Below are positions 1 to 9,700 of a stretch of DNA of 64,000 nucleotides, one piece after another; within the stretch, counting starts at the first letter, position 1; each line of letters begins with the position of its first letter. The notes beneath the pieces are model-generated. The model saw only the letters and a program-made list of their open reading frames with translations. It made no database searches and was not told the origin of the DNA. Location of the stretch: NCBI RefSeq assembly GCF_002994635.1, contig NZ_PVNL01000064.1, positions 1 through 64,000 of the forward strand. The letters are read 5' to 3'. Source of the stretch: Enhygromyxa salina. Its GTDB lineage: Bacteria; Myxococcota_A; Polyangia; Nannocystales; Nannocystaceae. A program made the position numbers and the translations under genes.

Positions 1-1050
1 TCGCGTCACCGCCCCAATACTCCGCAGAAAACCGCTCCTCGAGCTGCTCCGCACCCAAGAACGCCCCCGTGTGAAACCAGCTCTTCGTGTACACCGGCGG
101 CTGGTGCAGCTGCTCCTCCACCGCGTCGAATTGCTCGAACGAGAACAACCCCGCATTCGAAAAATCCTCGAACGACTCGGTGTCCCAGCTCTCCACCATC
201 CCAAACCCTCGAAACTCCCGCTCTTGCCCGTCGAAGTACCCGTGGTGGTACGCCACGTGCTGCACGTACCGCTGGCGCGTCACGTGATCAATGCTCTCGA
301 CCCGCTCGACCACCTGCACCGGAAACGGCAGCTTCGTCGCCCATGGCTTCCCGGCTCGCCTGTCGGCCAGGTAGAACTTGGTCGACGGCGCGTACGCAAC
401 CTTGGTCTCGGCGCCCATGTTGTTGCGGGACCCGATCAGCAAGTGCGGCTTTTGCCCACCCATCAGATCAATGTACCGAAGCACGCCGCCGCGCCCCGAG
501 CTCAGCGATGACGACCACACCAGGTGCCCGTTCCCGGTCCCCTTCAGATCCACGACCTCGGCCCAATCGACGCTGCGCACGCCCGGGAACCTCGAGATCT
601 GCTCGGCCGCCGCAAAACCGTTGCCGCACAGATTGCGAAACAAGGTCGCCCCGCGATCCCCGAGGTACAAAATGTCCGTCGCCCCGCTACCGTCGACGTC
701 CGCGAGCCGCACCCGCGCTGGATCGAACAGGTTGCCGGCGGCGAACGCTGACAGCCCGCGCATGCGGATCATCGGGCCAAACCGCCCATACCCGAGGTTT
801 GCCCAATACACGCACTCGCCGTTGCGGATCCTGACGATGTCGACCAGCCCGTCGCCGGTCATGTCCGCGAACTGGATCGCCGTGCGCGGATCCGAGAACA
901 GAACGCCCGAAAGCTTCCCCAGCCCTCCTGCTCTGTCCGCCGAAAGAACCCCGGCGCAGGCGCGACGAAGCTGACGAGTTCCTTGCGACCGTCGCCGTCC
1001 ACGTCCATGAGCTGCGTGCCCGCCATGCCCAGCGTCGTCGGCCGGGTGGG
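1..1050 (-). pseudogene. TcB-type toxin gene fragment (partial at the window edge)
   Basis: This is a broken copy of part of the intact TcB-TcC gene found at 3723-11129. Bases 54-901 match 8431-9278 with only about four mismatches that I could find by eye; bases 1-53 match less well. Then 190 bases of the intact gene are missing and 902-1050 match 9469-9617 with several differences. The 190-base loss is not a multiple of three, so the reading frame shifts at the junction. The translated part covers the FG-GAP-like repeats (for example DVDGDGRKELVSF) and part of the TcB middle region. At about 1050 the match stops and an IS91-type transposase begins, joined in frame, so an open hybrid of 213 codons (859-1500) remains. 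No function is expected as it stands; it could serve as a donor for gene conversion of the intact gene. Confidence 0.85.
54..901. repeat. Long direct repeat, copy A (partner at 8431-9278)
   Basis: Near-identical 848-base direct repeat, offset 8377 bases, same orientation. The differences I see are single bases (for example in the stretches around 146, 376, 419 and 528). Such low divergence at both synonymous and other sites points to a recent duplication or to ongoing gene conversion with copy B. Confidence 0.9.
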
Positions 1051-1500
1051 CAGCGCGACGATGAACGCGTCGAGCACGTCGGCACACAGCTTGCGGTCGT
1101 AGCCCATTGCATAGCGCAGCCGCCACGGCAGCGAGCACACCCACTGCCGCACGGGGACCTCCGGGAACACCTCGTCGATGAGATGCGCGGCAACGTCGGA
1201 CATACGCCGGCCGAGGCACGACGGGCATAACCCTCGGCGCTTGCAGGAAAACGCCACGACCAACGACTCGCCACATTGCCGACAAACAAAGTGGGCGAGA
1301 CCGTGCTCGAGCATGCCGCAGCGCAGGTATGCCTCGAACTCCTCGACGATGAAGTCAGGCAAGCCGCCGGCCTGCTCGGCGCGCTCGAGGAAAGTCGGCC
1401 AATGCTCTTCGATGAGCTGGTACAGCCGCGTCTCGTCGGGCCGGCGACGCTGATAGCTGTCTCGACGCGGAGTCGTCGAGCACGGTGAGGGAGCAGCCAC
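1051..1500 (-). mobile_element. IS91-family transposase, truncated N-terminal part
   Basis: The first ~150 codons from the ATG at 1500 resemble the N-terminal zinc-binding region of IS91/Y2 transposases: a CxxC pair (FVCRQCGES), then SCKRRGLCPSC, followed by the conserved stretch VPVRQWVCSLPWRLRYAMGYD and LCADVLDAF. Full-length members are several hundred residues long and carry the paired-tyrosine catalytic domain, which is absent here. The open frame instead runs straight into the TcB fragment at about 1050. It is therefore a dead remnant. IS91-type elements move by rolling-circle transfer and can drag neighbouring DNA, which may explain the mosaic around it, but no terminal inverted or origin-type sequence could be recognised. 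Confidence 0.75.
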
Positions 1501-1949
1501 GACCAGCTGCTCGGCCGTCGTGCTCAGGCTTTGCAGCGCTCACGCGTGAGCCAGCGAGGTGTCCGGGATTTGGGCCACCCTCGCTTGCGGGAAAGCAGCC
1601 TCGCCGAGTCACGCCGTGCACACACCGAGCGGTGCGTGCCCGGTCCAAGGCGCTGTGAGCAAAGGCGGCCCATTTTGGGCCACAGCCGATCCTGCAACTG
1701 CTGGCGCGGACGGGGCTGTGTCTGCCCGACAGCACGCCGAGAATTGAGCGAATTCGACCCGAGCGGGCGCGGACGGTGCGAGACATCGCCGAGTTGCGCC
1801 CGAGTTGGGCTCGTGCGGCCAGGCGCTCTCAGGGGCGCCCGCCCCCCACTGTCACGTAGTGTGCCCGCATCGCCGCGTGAAACCGGGGCACATACTCCGC
1901 GACCCACACGGCGAGCTCGTCCGCCTCCTCGCCCGAGCGCACCGGCTGT
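1501..1949. other. Region without a recognisable gene
   Basis: About 450 bases between the transposase remnant and the next toxin fragment. Several overlapping open frames exist on both strands, none with a recognisable motif, hydrophobic pattern or start context. It is probably flanking sequence carried by the rearrangements. Confidence 0.5.
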
Positions 1950-2230
1950 TTGCTGTGGAGCTCGTCGCTGAGCTCGGGGCGCGGCGGGTTGTTGCGGTAT
2001 CGACCTGATGGGCGGACAAAAGCCGCATCTGTTGATAGGGACCTGCAACAACATGGGCGCCGAGACCAAGGTTGCGTACGTGCCGTCGACCAAGTTCTAC
2101 TTGGCGGACAAAGCGGCGGGGAGGTTGTGGGCGACCAAGCTGCCGTTTTCCGTGCAGGTGATCGAGCGGGTCGAGTCGATAGATTACGTCTCGCGCCAGC
2201 GCTACGTGCAGCATTATGCCCTACCATCCG
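1950..2230 (+). pseudogene. TcB fragment, inverted
   Basis: Read on the plus strand this encodes SSLSSGRGGLLRY, then after a 2-base deletion at about 1997 DLMGGQKPHLLIG and on to about VSRQRYVQH. That matches the middle region of the intact TcB-TcC protein (roughly residues 750-850, encoded at about 8630-8910 on the opposite strand), at clearly lower identity than the fragment at 54-901. It must come from a diverged paralogue rather than from the neighbouring gene. The frame continues without a stop into the CNNM fragment that follows. Confidence 0.8.
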
Positions 2231-2253
2231 AATCGGCGAACACCCTGGGCGAC

Positions 2254-2755
2254 ATGGTCGCCAAGCTGATCTGGACTGCGCTGTTCGTGTTCCTCAACGG
2301 GATCTTCGTCGCCGCCGAGTTCGCCCTGGTCAAGACTCGTCCCGCCCGCATGCAAGCTCTGGCCGACCAGGGCGACGCACGCGCCAAGCGTCTGATCGGC
2401 ATGTTTGACGAGCTCGATCTGTACCTCTCCGCCTGCCAGCTGGGGATCACGATCGCCAGCCTCGTGCTCGGTTACCTCGCCGAGCCTGCGTTCGCGGCCC
2501 TGATCGAGCTGGCCGCGGAGTCCATGGGCTTCGACACCCACGACAACACGACCCTGCACGTGGTCTCGTTCGGCCTGGCCCTGACGATCGTGACCCTGCT
2601 GCACATGGTGCTCGGCGAGCAGTGGCCGAAGATCTGGGCGATCCACACGGCAGAGCGAACCTCGTTGCGGCTGTCCTTGCCGCTCAAGATCTTCACCATG
2701 ATGTTCAAGCCGCTGATCGTCGTGGCCAACGTCCTGTCCAACGGCTTGCTGCCGG
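2254..2755 (+). pseudogene. CNNM/HlyC-type membrane protein, N-terminal fragment
   Basis: From the ATG at 2254 the frame encodes about 167 residues typical of the CNNM transmembrane domain (DUF21) of the CorB/HlyC family: an N-terminal hydrophobic helix (LIWTALFVFLNGIFVAAEFA), the Ala-Glu-Phe-Ala segment followed by basic residues, YLSACQLGITIASLVLGYL, and the VTLLHMVLGEQ helix. Intact proteins continue with further membrane segments, paired CBS domains and a C-terminal CorC domain. Here the coding stops matching after SNGLLPV at about 2755 and runs into antisense of an Rhs fragment. It is a truncated gene, probably not functional. Confidence 0.75.
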
Positions 2756-2990
2756 TACGTCTGCGGGTCGTACGTGTAGTTGGTCGTCGTGGTCGGGCTC
2801 GAGCTCGAGCCGTAGACCACGGACTCTCGCTGGCCGCGGGCGTTGTAGGTGATGTCTCCCACGACCGTCTCGGCCGTGGAGCTGCCGCGGTGCTTGACCT
2901 CGACGGCCTGCAGCGCGCCGCCCTCGTCGTAGCTGTAGATGACCTCGATGTCGTCGGGCGAGATCGCCGTGAGACTGAGTAGCGAGCCTC
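2756..2990 (-). pseudogene. TcC/Rhs-repeat fragment
   Basis: On the minus strand this stretch encodes LTAISPDD, YSYDEGGALQAVEVKHRGSS, YNARGQRESVVYGSSSS and TYDPQTYR, which match the YD/Rhs repeat part of the intact TcB-TcC protein (encoded near 5800-6020) with scattered substitutions. No start codon, upstream part or downstream part of the gene is present. It lies just downstream of the putative immunity gene, in the same orientation, and looks like a relic of a second Tc gene. Confidence 0.8.
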
Positions 2991-3069
2991 TTCTTTATCG
3001 CGCTCCTCGTCTGTCGTCGGATTGCGGTTCGCTGGACGGATACTACATGCCCTTCGGGCGGGGACCCCC

Positions 3070-3726
3070 CTACCCAAGCAGATGAATCGAGCAACCTGAT
3101 GGATCGGCTGCAAATATGTCGAACTCAACGCGCCCAGCCCCGTGCGACCATTGCGAAATGATCCCTCGCGTAGTTGACGATGTCACTTCTCGCTCCGCTC
3201 GCTGATAGTCGACATCGTCAAAAGGGAAAGCCATTGGCGTGCGCATAGATTCTAGGTTGTATCGCCAAGAATTGCGTGCGCAGTGCAACAGATCACAGAA
3301 AGCCATGCCAGGATGCGCAATTTTCACCGCAATGCTACACAAACGATTTTTTAATTTTGTATTGCGCTTCAAGGCCACTGTTAGCGCCTGCGGTTCACAG
3401 TCGAGACTGCGCAAGTAGTACGCAAATTCCCGAACGGGAGCACTTACATGCTGTTCTAGTTCGTTGGCGTTGGGATCGAGCGCCACAACATCAGCAAGGG
3501 TGAACCGGTAGCTGTCCCCTTTAAGTATCCAGCTGAATGTCCCGTCGGAGTGGCAGGTGATCACAGGCAGCTTGCCTAGGTACGCCACCTCCTTCTTGGA
3601 CTTGATTCGCCACCTCAAAATCGAGTTTTTACCCGATTGCGATACCTCAGCAACTTCCGCGCGCGCGCATGCAATGCGTGAAAGCGCATGAAGCAGCATG
3701 TCGATTTGCTCTTTCTGTACGGTCAT
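3070..3726 (-). CDS. Putative immunity protein for the TcB-TcC toxin
   Basis: A 218-residue soluble protein with no signal peptide or membrane segment and no family that I recognise. Its ATG at 3724-3726 overlaps the toxin stop codon in an ATGA arrangement (4 bp), which suggests translational coupling. The base composition is visibly poorer in G+C than the surroundings: 24 of the 60 bases at 3301-3360 are G or C. Position directly after a polymorphic Rhs-type tip, small size, lack of a secretion signal and foreign-looking composition are the usual marks of a cognate immunity gene; this assignment is inference from context. It contains five Cys and a C-terminal half rich in aromatic residues. 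Alternatives are an accessory or chaperone protein for the tip, or an unrelated gene that came with the tip exchange. Confidence 0.6.
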   Translation of the reverse strand: MTVQKEQIDMLLHALSRIACARAEVAEVSQSGKNSILRWRIKSKKEVAYLGKLPVITCHSDGTFSWILKGDSYRFTLADVVALDPNANELEQHVSAPVREFAYYLRSLDCEPQALTVALKRNTKLKNRLCSIAVKIAHPGMAFCDLLHCARNSWRYNLESMRTPMAFPFDDVDYQRAEREVTSSTTRGIISQWSHGAGRVEFDIFAADPSGCSIHLLG

Positions 3727-6700
3727 GGGCTAAAGTGGAAGGTGAGATTTGTAAACTCAGACAATTCGGCCAGCATCGCTTCGCCCGTACCATCAATTAA
3801 AATAACATTGCCCGCCGTGTCAACTATTGCGTTGACGACATGCCCCACATCTGTCGACGCGGTTTCAAACGTAAGAATGCCAACGCTGCCTGGGCTCCGT
3901 GACATAGCGACAACCATCTCCTCAAATGTGCCTGCCGCCACCGTGTCAGTAAGATAAATCTCAGGCATGAGCACTTCGAGCAGTTCATCGGTCGCTGTCA
4001 GACCCTGCTCGACTTCGGTAATTGCCTCCGCGTGGACACCAACCCCTTGCAGATTTCGAGAGATCGCAATCGTGTTCGCGGCACAGGCTTCACTCTCGGC
4101 GAGGCCGACTTCCGCGACTGTCAATCCGCTGGGCAGCAGAGCCTCAGCTTCCGCAATCATTACCTCGACTCCATCGACGGTCGCAACTGCTCGCAGGTCA
4201 GCAATAGCCTCGCCAGCGAGAGGTGTGCCACCCTCTAATGCGCCGACAAGGGTGCGCGCTCCGTTTACCGCCGCTGGCTCCCCCACGCCGAGGGCCCCTA
4301 GCATAAGGATGAAGAGAAGGGCAAAAGCCTCTGCTTCAGCCGTCACTTCATTGTTGAACACTGGCTCAAACTCCGTTCCCTCTGCGAGTGCGGCCACACC
4401 ACCGAAAGCGGATTCGTCCACAATCTCCGCAGCCATCACCTCTCCGGCGGCGACCGTACCCAGTGCAATCGTCGTCGGGAGTTCCAGTACACCTTCAGCC
4501 TGGGAATTAAGCTGATCAAGGGAGTCGAAGGGTGTTCCGTGCCCATTTGGACTGGGGCTTGGATTGAGCTTTCGCCGAACTCCGTCAATGCGTTTAGAGG
4601 CTTCCCCGATGGGATCTTTTATAAATGCTTCGGCTTGCTCCAACAACCCCGGCTTTGTTGTCAAGGTACCCGATTTGTCCGCTAGTGTTGCTGAATTGTC
4701 GGTAGCGTACATCCAGCGATTCGGTCCATCTCCGAGTCCGATCGGGTCAGCCGAGACCCATCGCCCCAACCAAGGAGCATAGTAGCGGGCAGAGTGGTAC
4801 GCGAGCCCCGTCTCCTCGTCGCGCTCCATACCCGTATAGCGGTAGCGTTTGGCCGAGACGTCGATGCTCGTGTTCACAGCTCGGTACGCGCTCGTGCCGT
4901 AGGAATGATACTCCTCGTAGGAGATGACCGCTCCGCTCCCGTCGACCTCGGTCGCGGCGGAGCCGAGGTGGTTGCTCAGCTGGTACCGCCAGACGCCAGT
5001 CGGACCCCCGACCGCAGAGCCGCCGTCGACCGTCTTGGTCTCAATGATGCAGATGCGACCGGTGTCGTCGCTAATGTGCAGCGACTCCCGCTCGAGGTCG
5101 AGCGTGTCGCTGATGCTCCTGCGATAAATCTCGAATGCGCCAATGTAGATGCGCTCCTCGGTGGTCGCGCCGGACTTCTCCACGTACTTGCGGCTGCGCA
5201 TGCCGCCCGCGTACTGGAAGTAGACCGTCTCCGTGCCCACGGCGACCTCGCGCAGCTCGTCGTCGTGGTTCCACACCATGCTCGACAGGTGCGGCATCGC
5301 GGTCATGTTGCCGTGCGCGTCGTAGGTGTACGCGTGCGTGTACGGCCCGTTTGCCGGATCTCCGGGAGCGGACGTCTTCTCGAGCCGGTTGCCGTAGGCG
5401 TCGTATTCGTAGTACCGAGTCCAGCCACTCCCCGAGGCGGGGATGTGCTGCATCTTCAGAATGTTGCCCACCTCGTCGTAGGTGAACTTTTGCGTGTACC
5501 GCCGCATCGCAGACGGGTCACTCGTCATCGGCTGGGCACCGATCGTGATCTGCACGTCCGTGCGCTGCGTCGTGCCTTGCGTGCTGTGCTCGCGGCCCGT
5601 CGCTTCTATCAGCCGGTACGTCGCGTCGTACGTATACGAGTTCGCAGCCTCGACCACGGAGTTGTTGAAGTAGACGGTCTCCTGCGCGGTGTCGCGGATG
5701 TCGGTGATGTTGCCGACGGGGTCGTAGTGATAGTGTAGGCCCTGCAGCGTGGCGTCATCGCTTCCGCGGACGGTGGTGAGCGACGCGAGCCGGTAGGTCT
5801 CCAGGTCATAGGTGTACGTGGTCGTCGTGGTCGGGCTGGAGGTCGAGCCGTACACGACACTCTCGCGTTGGCCGCGGGCGTTGTAGGAGATCTCCCCGAC
5901 CACGGTCTGCGCGGTGGAGCTCCCGCGGTGCTTGACCTCGACGGCCTGCAGCGCGCCGCCCTCGTCGTACGTGTAGCTCACCTCGCTGTCGTCCGGCGAG
6001 ATCGCCGTGAGCACCCGGTTCGCCGCGTCACGCTCACTGCTGGCCGAGAACGTCTCGGAGTCGAGCAGCGAGGTCGCGGCGGTTGCCATCGCGGCAATTG
6101 TACTCTCGCCCAGCAGCGCGCTCCAGTCGGGCTGGGTAGTCTTGCTCGTGACGAGCTGTCGCTGCTCTTCGAGCGGGTTGCCCTTGAAGTCGAACTCCAC
6201 CGTGGTGGCCACGCCAGCGCCGTCGTACACCCGATACACACGACCGACGTGGTTGGTGTCCTCGGGCGTACTGAGTAAGTCGCCATACACGATGCGCCCC
6301 AGCAACTTCTCCGAGCCGCTAGACACGCTGACCGTCCGGTCCACCGGACGGCGCAGGGTGTCATACGAGTACGAGAAGCGCTGGCTGCGGCTGTCCCAGT
6401 TTCGCATGGGTTGCCCCAGCGCGTTGAGCAGCGTGTACCGGTCGCCCGCGTCGACGCTGCTGACCACCAACGACTGCCCGAGCATCCCGAACGTCCGAGA
6501 CTCGGCCGTGTTGTCCCGCGCGTCGATCACCTCGAGCACGTGCCCCTGGATGTCCAGCACAGACTTCGTCGTGTAGTACTCTGAGTCCCCAATCAGATCC
6601 TTGTTGTGGGCGACCGACAAGAACGGCCGCCCGAGCGTGTCGAGGTGCACGACGCTCGGCGTGCCGTGGTGGTCCGCCGCGAGCAACGCGGCCCGCTTCT

Positions 6701-9700
6701 CCGCGAGCAGGCCGACGTCGGCGCCTTGGTAGCTGATCCGCGCCGTGTGCCAGTCGCTGCCGATGACGGTGTCGTTCGGGTCGTAGCTGGTGTGCTCCCA
6801 CGGCGTGAACTCCACTTTGGAAAATGTGGCGTTGGGCAGGTCCGTGCGGATCAGCCGCCCCAGCGGATCATAGTGCATCAGCGGCGTCACACCCTGCTCG
6901 ACCAACTCGGCTTCGTCCTCGTATATGTGGGAACTAGAAAAGTACGGCTCATACGCCTTGAGCACGTTGCCCTTGTTGTCCTTGACGACGCGACCGTTGC
7001 CGACCCAGCGCACGCTCGGGCTGGTGTCCTCGTATTGCAAAACATCATCGACGAACACGAGCTCCCCGTTGCCATCGCGCTCGGGCGCGAGTCCTGGTCG
7101 GGCCTGCACCTTCGTCATCACGACGCCACCGGCACCACCAAAGTAGTTGTACGACCCGAGCCAGCGGGTGCTGACGTCCTGATGCGTCTCGCGGACACGC
7201 ATCTTCGCCCAGTTGGGCTTGCCGGTGTTCTGCCAGGCGAACAGGTCGTACTCGAACGTGCTCGTCGGGTCCTCGAGCGTGTCACCGTCGGTGTCGCCGA
7301 CCTTGCCCATCACCGCGGTGGCGGTGACGAACCCGAGCACGTCGAACGCGACCTGGCTGCGGTTGCCGTTCGCGTCGGTCAGCTGCCAGGGCCCGAGCAC
7401 GCGATAGTCGTGCTCGGCGCTGGCCGTGTTCCCGAGCGGGTCGGTGCTGCTCACGGTCAGCAGCGCGTGCGCGTCGTAGGTGGTCGAGTAGACGTTGCCG
7501 TACGGGTCCTCGACGGATGTGACCGCAAAAAACTTGCTCGCGTCGTAGCTTGGGTGACCCGTGCGAACCCACCACGCGTCATCGGCGAGCACGTACTTGC
7601 CCTCGTCCTCGAGCTCGGCGTTGGTGGGCGCGCCAGTCAGCCCGCCGAACACCGACTGCCGCTGGGACTCGGTCATCGCCATCGCGTCACTGTCATACGC
7701 CAGCGCCTTGCTCTGCACGACACCATGGGCCAGCGGCGCGGACAGGTCATCGGCGAGATAGCGGGTACGGCTGCGAGTGAGCAGGCGCTTGTCGATGCCG
7801 TTCGACAGCTGCCCGTCGTAGGCCACCGCGTTGGCCGTGTCCGCGGCGTCGCGTATTGCCTGCCAGGTGAAGGCATCGTCCCCCGGCGCCGGGAGCCCGT
7901 GCAGCTCATAGCTACGCGCCTCGACCGGCACGCCCAGCCGCAACACGTCGTCGCTCGCATCGAGGTGCACGACGTCTGTCTCACTGAGCGTCGCGTGGCA
8001 CACACCCTGCTCGTCGAGCACGAAGCTGCGCCGCGGGTACACGACCGCAGCCGAGCGCAGCGCCGTGCCGTAGTCGTCGACCTCGAGCACGAAGCTGTGC
8101 GCGATGCGAGGGTCCGCGGGGTCGCGCTCATACTGGTAGCTCAGCGCCTCGCGGTCGTGTGCGAGATACACCCCATACACGTTCGGCCCGCGACCCTGCA
8201 CTTGCCGGACCTCAAAGTTCGCCCCACTCACCGTGAACGGCTCGTCCTCTTTGTCGGACCCATCCAACGCATAGACCTCGGTCCGCAACGTCCGCCCCGC
8301 CAGCGCCCGCGTGGCCTCGCGCGCGTCGGCGCCGTTGAGCCCACTCGGCAACACGCTCCTCGGCAGCACGAACGCCGCCGCGTCACCCGCCCAATACTCC
8401 TGCGCGAACCGCTGCTCCAGCCGCTCCGCCCCCAAGAACGCCCCCGTGTGAAACCAGCTCTTCGTGTACACCGGCGGCTGGTGCAGCTGCTCCTCCACCG
8501 CGTCGAATTGCTTGAACGAGAACAACCCCGCATTCGAAAAATCCTCGAACGACTCGGTGTCCCAGCTCTCCACCATCCCAAACCCTCGAAACTCCCGCTC
8601 TTGCCCGTCGAAGTACCCGTGGTGGTACGCCACGTGCTGCACGTACCGCTGGCGCGTCACGTGATCAATGCTCTCGACCCGCTCGACCACCTGCACCGGA
8701 AACGGCAGCTTCGTCGCCCATGGCTTCCCGGCTCGCCTGTCGGCCAGGTAGAACTTTGTCGACGGCGCGTACGCAACCTTGGTCTCGGCGCCCATATTGT
8801 TGCGGGACCCGATCAGCAAGTGCGGCTTTTGCCCACCCATCAGATCAATGTACCGAAGCACGCCGCCGCGCCCCGAGCTCAGCGATGACGACCACACCAG
8901 GTGCCCGGTCCCGGTCCCCTTCAGATCCACGACCTCGGCCCAATCGACGCTGCGCACGCCCGGGAACCTCGAGATCTGCTCGGCCGCCGCAAAACCGTTG
9001 CCGCACAGATTGCGAAACAAGGTCGCCCCGCGATCCCCGAGGTACAAAATGTCCGTCGCCCCGCTACCGTCGACGTCCGCGAGCCGCACCCGCGCTGGAT
9101 CGAACAGGTTGCCGGCGGCGAACGCTGACAGCCCGCGCATGCGGATCATCGGGCCAAACCGCCCATACCCGAGGTTTGCCCAATACACGCACTCGCCGTT
9201 GCGGATCCTGACGATGTCGACCAGCCCGTCGCCGGTCATGTCCGCGAACTGGATCGCCGTGCGCGGATCCGAGAACAGCACCATCGGCTTGCTGCGATCA
9301 TCCCCCGGGTTCGGCACGAACCGCGGGCTCTCGAACCCGTCGGCGCCCTTGCTGCGGTACCAGACGAAATCCCGGCCACGATCGATCAGCAGATCAGGGA
9401 AGCCGTCCCCGCACAGATCGATCATCTGCAGCCGCGGATCCTGCCAGTCGATGTTGGGCACCGAGGAGAACGCCCGAAAGCTTCCCCAGCCCTCCTGCTC
9501 GGTCCGCCGAAAGAACCCCCGCGCAGGCGCGACGAAGCTGACCAGCTCCTTGCGACCGTCGCCGTCGACGTCCATGAGCTGCGTGCCCGCCATGCCCAGC
9601 GTCGTCGGCCGGCTGGGAAGTGCGAGCATCGGCCCAAAGCGACCATCGCCGAGTCCCCGTTTAAAGTACCACTGGCCCGCCTGCTCGGCGACGATCCCCG

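Noticed and set aside
2008..2982. A 324-residue membrane protein
   Set aside because: It is a chimera of TcB, CNNM and antisense Rhs sequence with frameshift and truncation marks, not a gene.
6606..8888. Open plus-strand frame of 760 codons opposite the TcB-TcC gene
   Set aside because: Antisense shadow; the minus strand encodes conserved Rhs/TcB sequence throughout.
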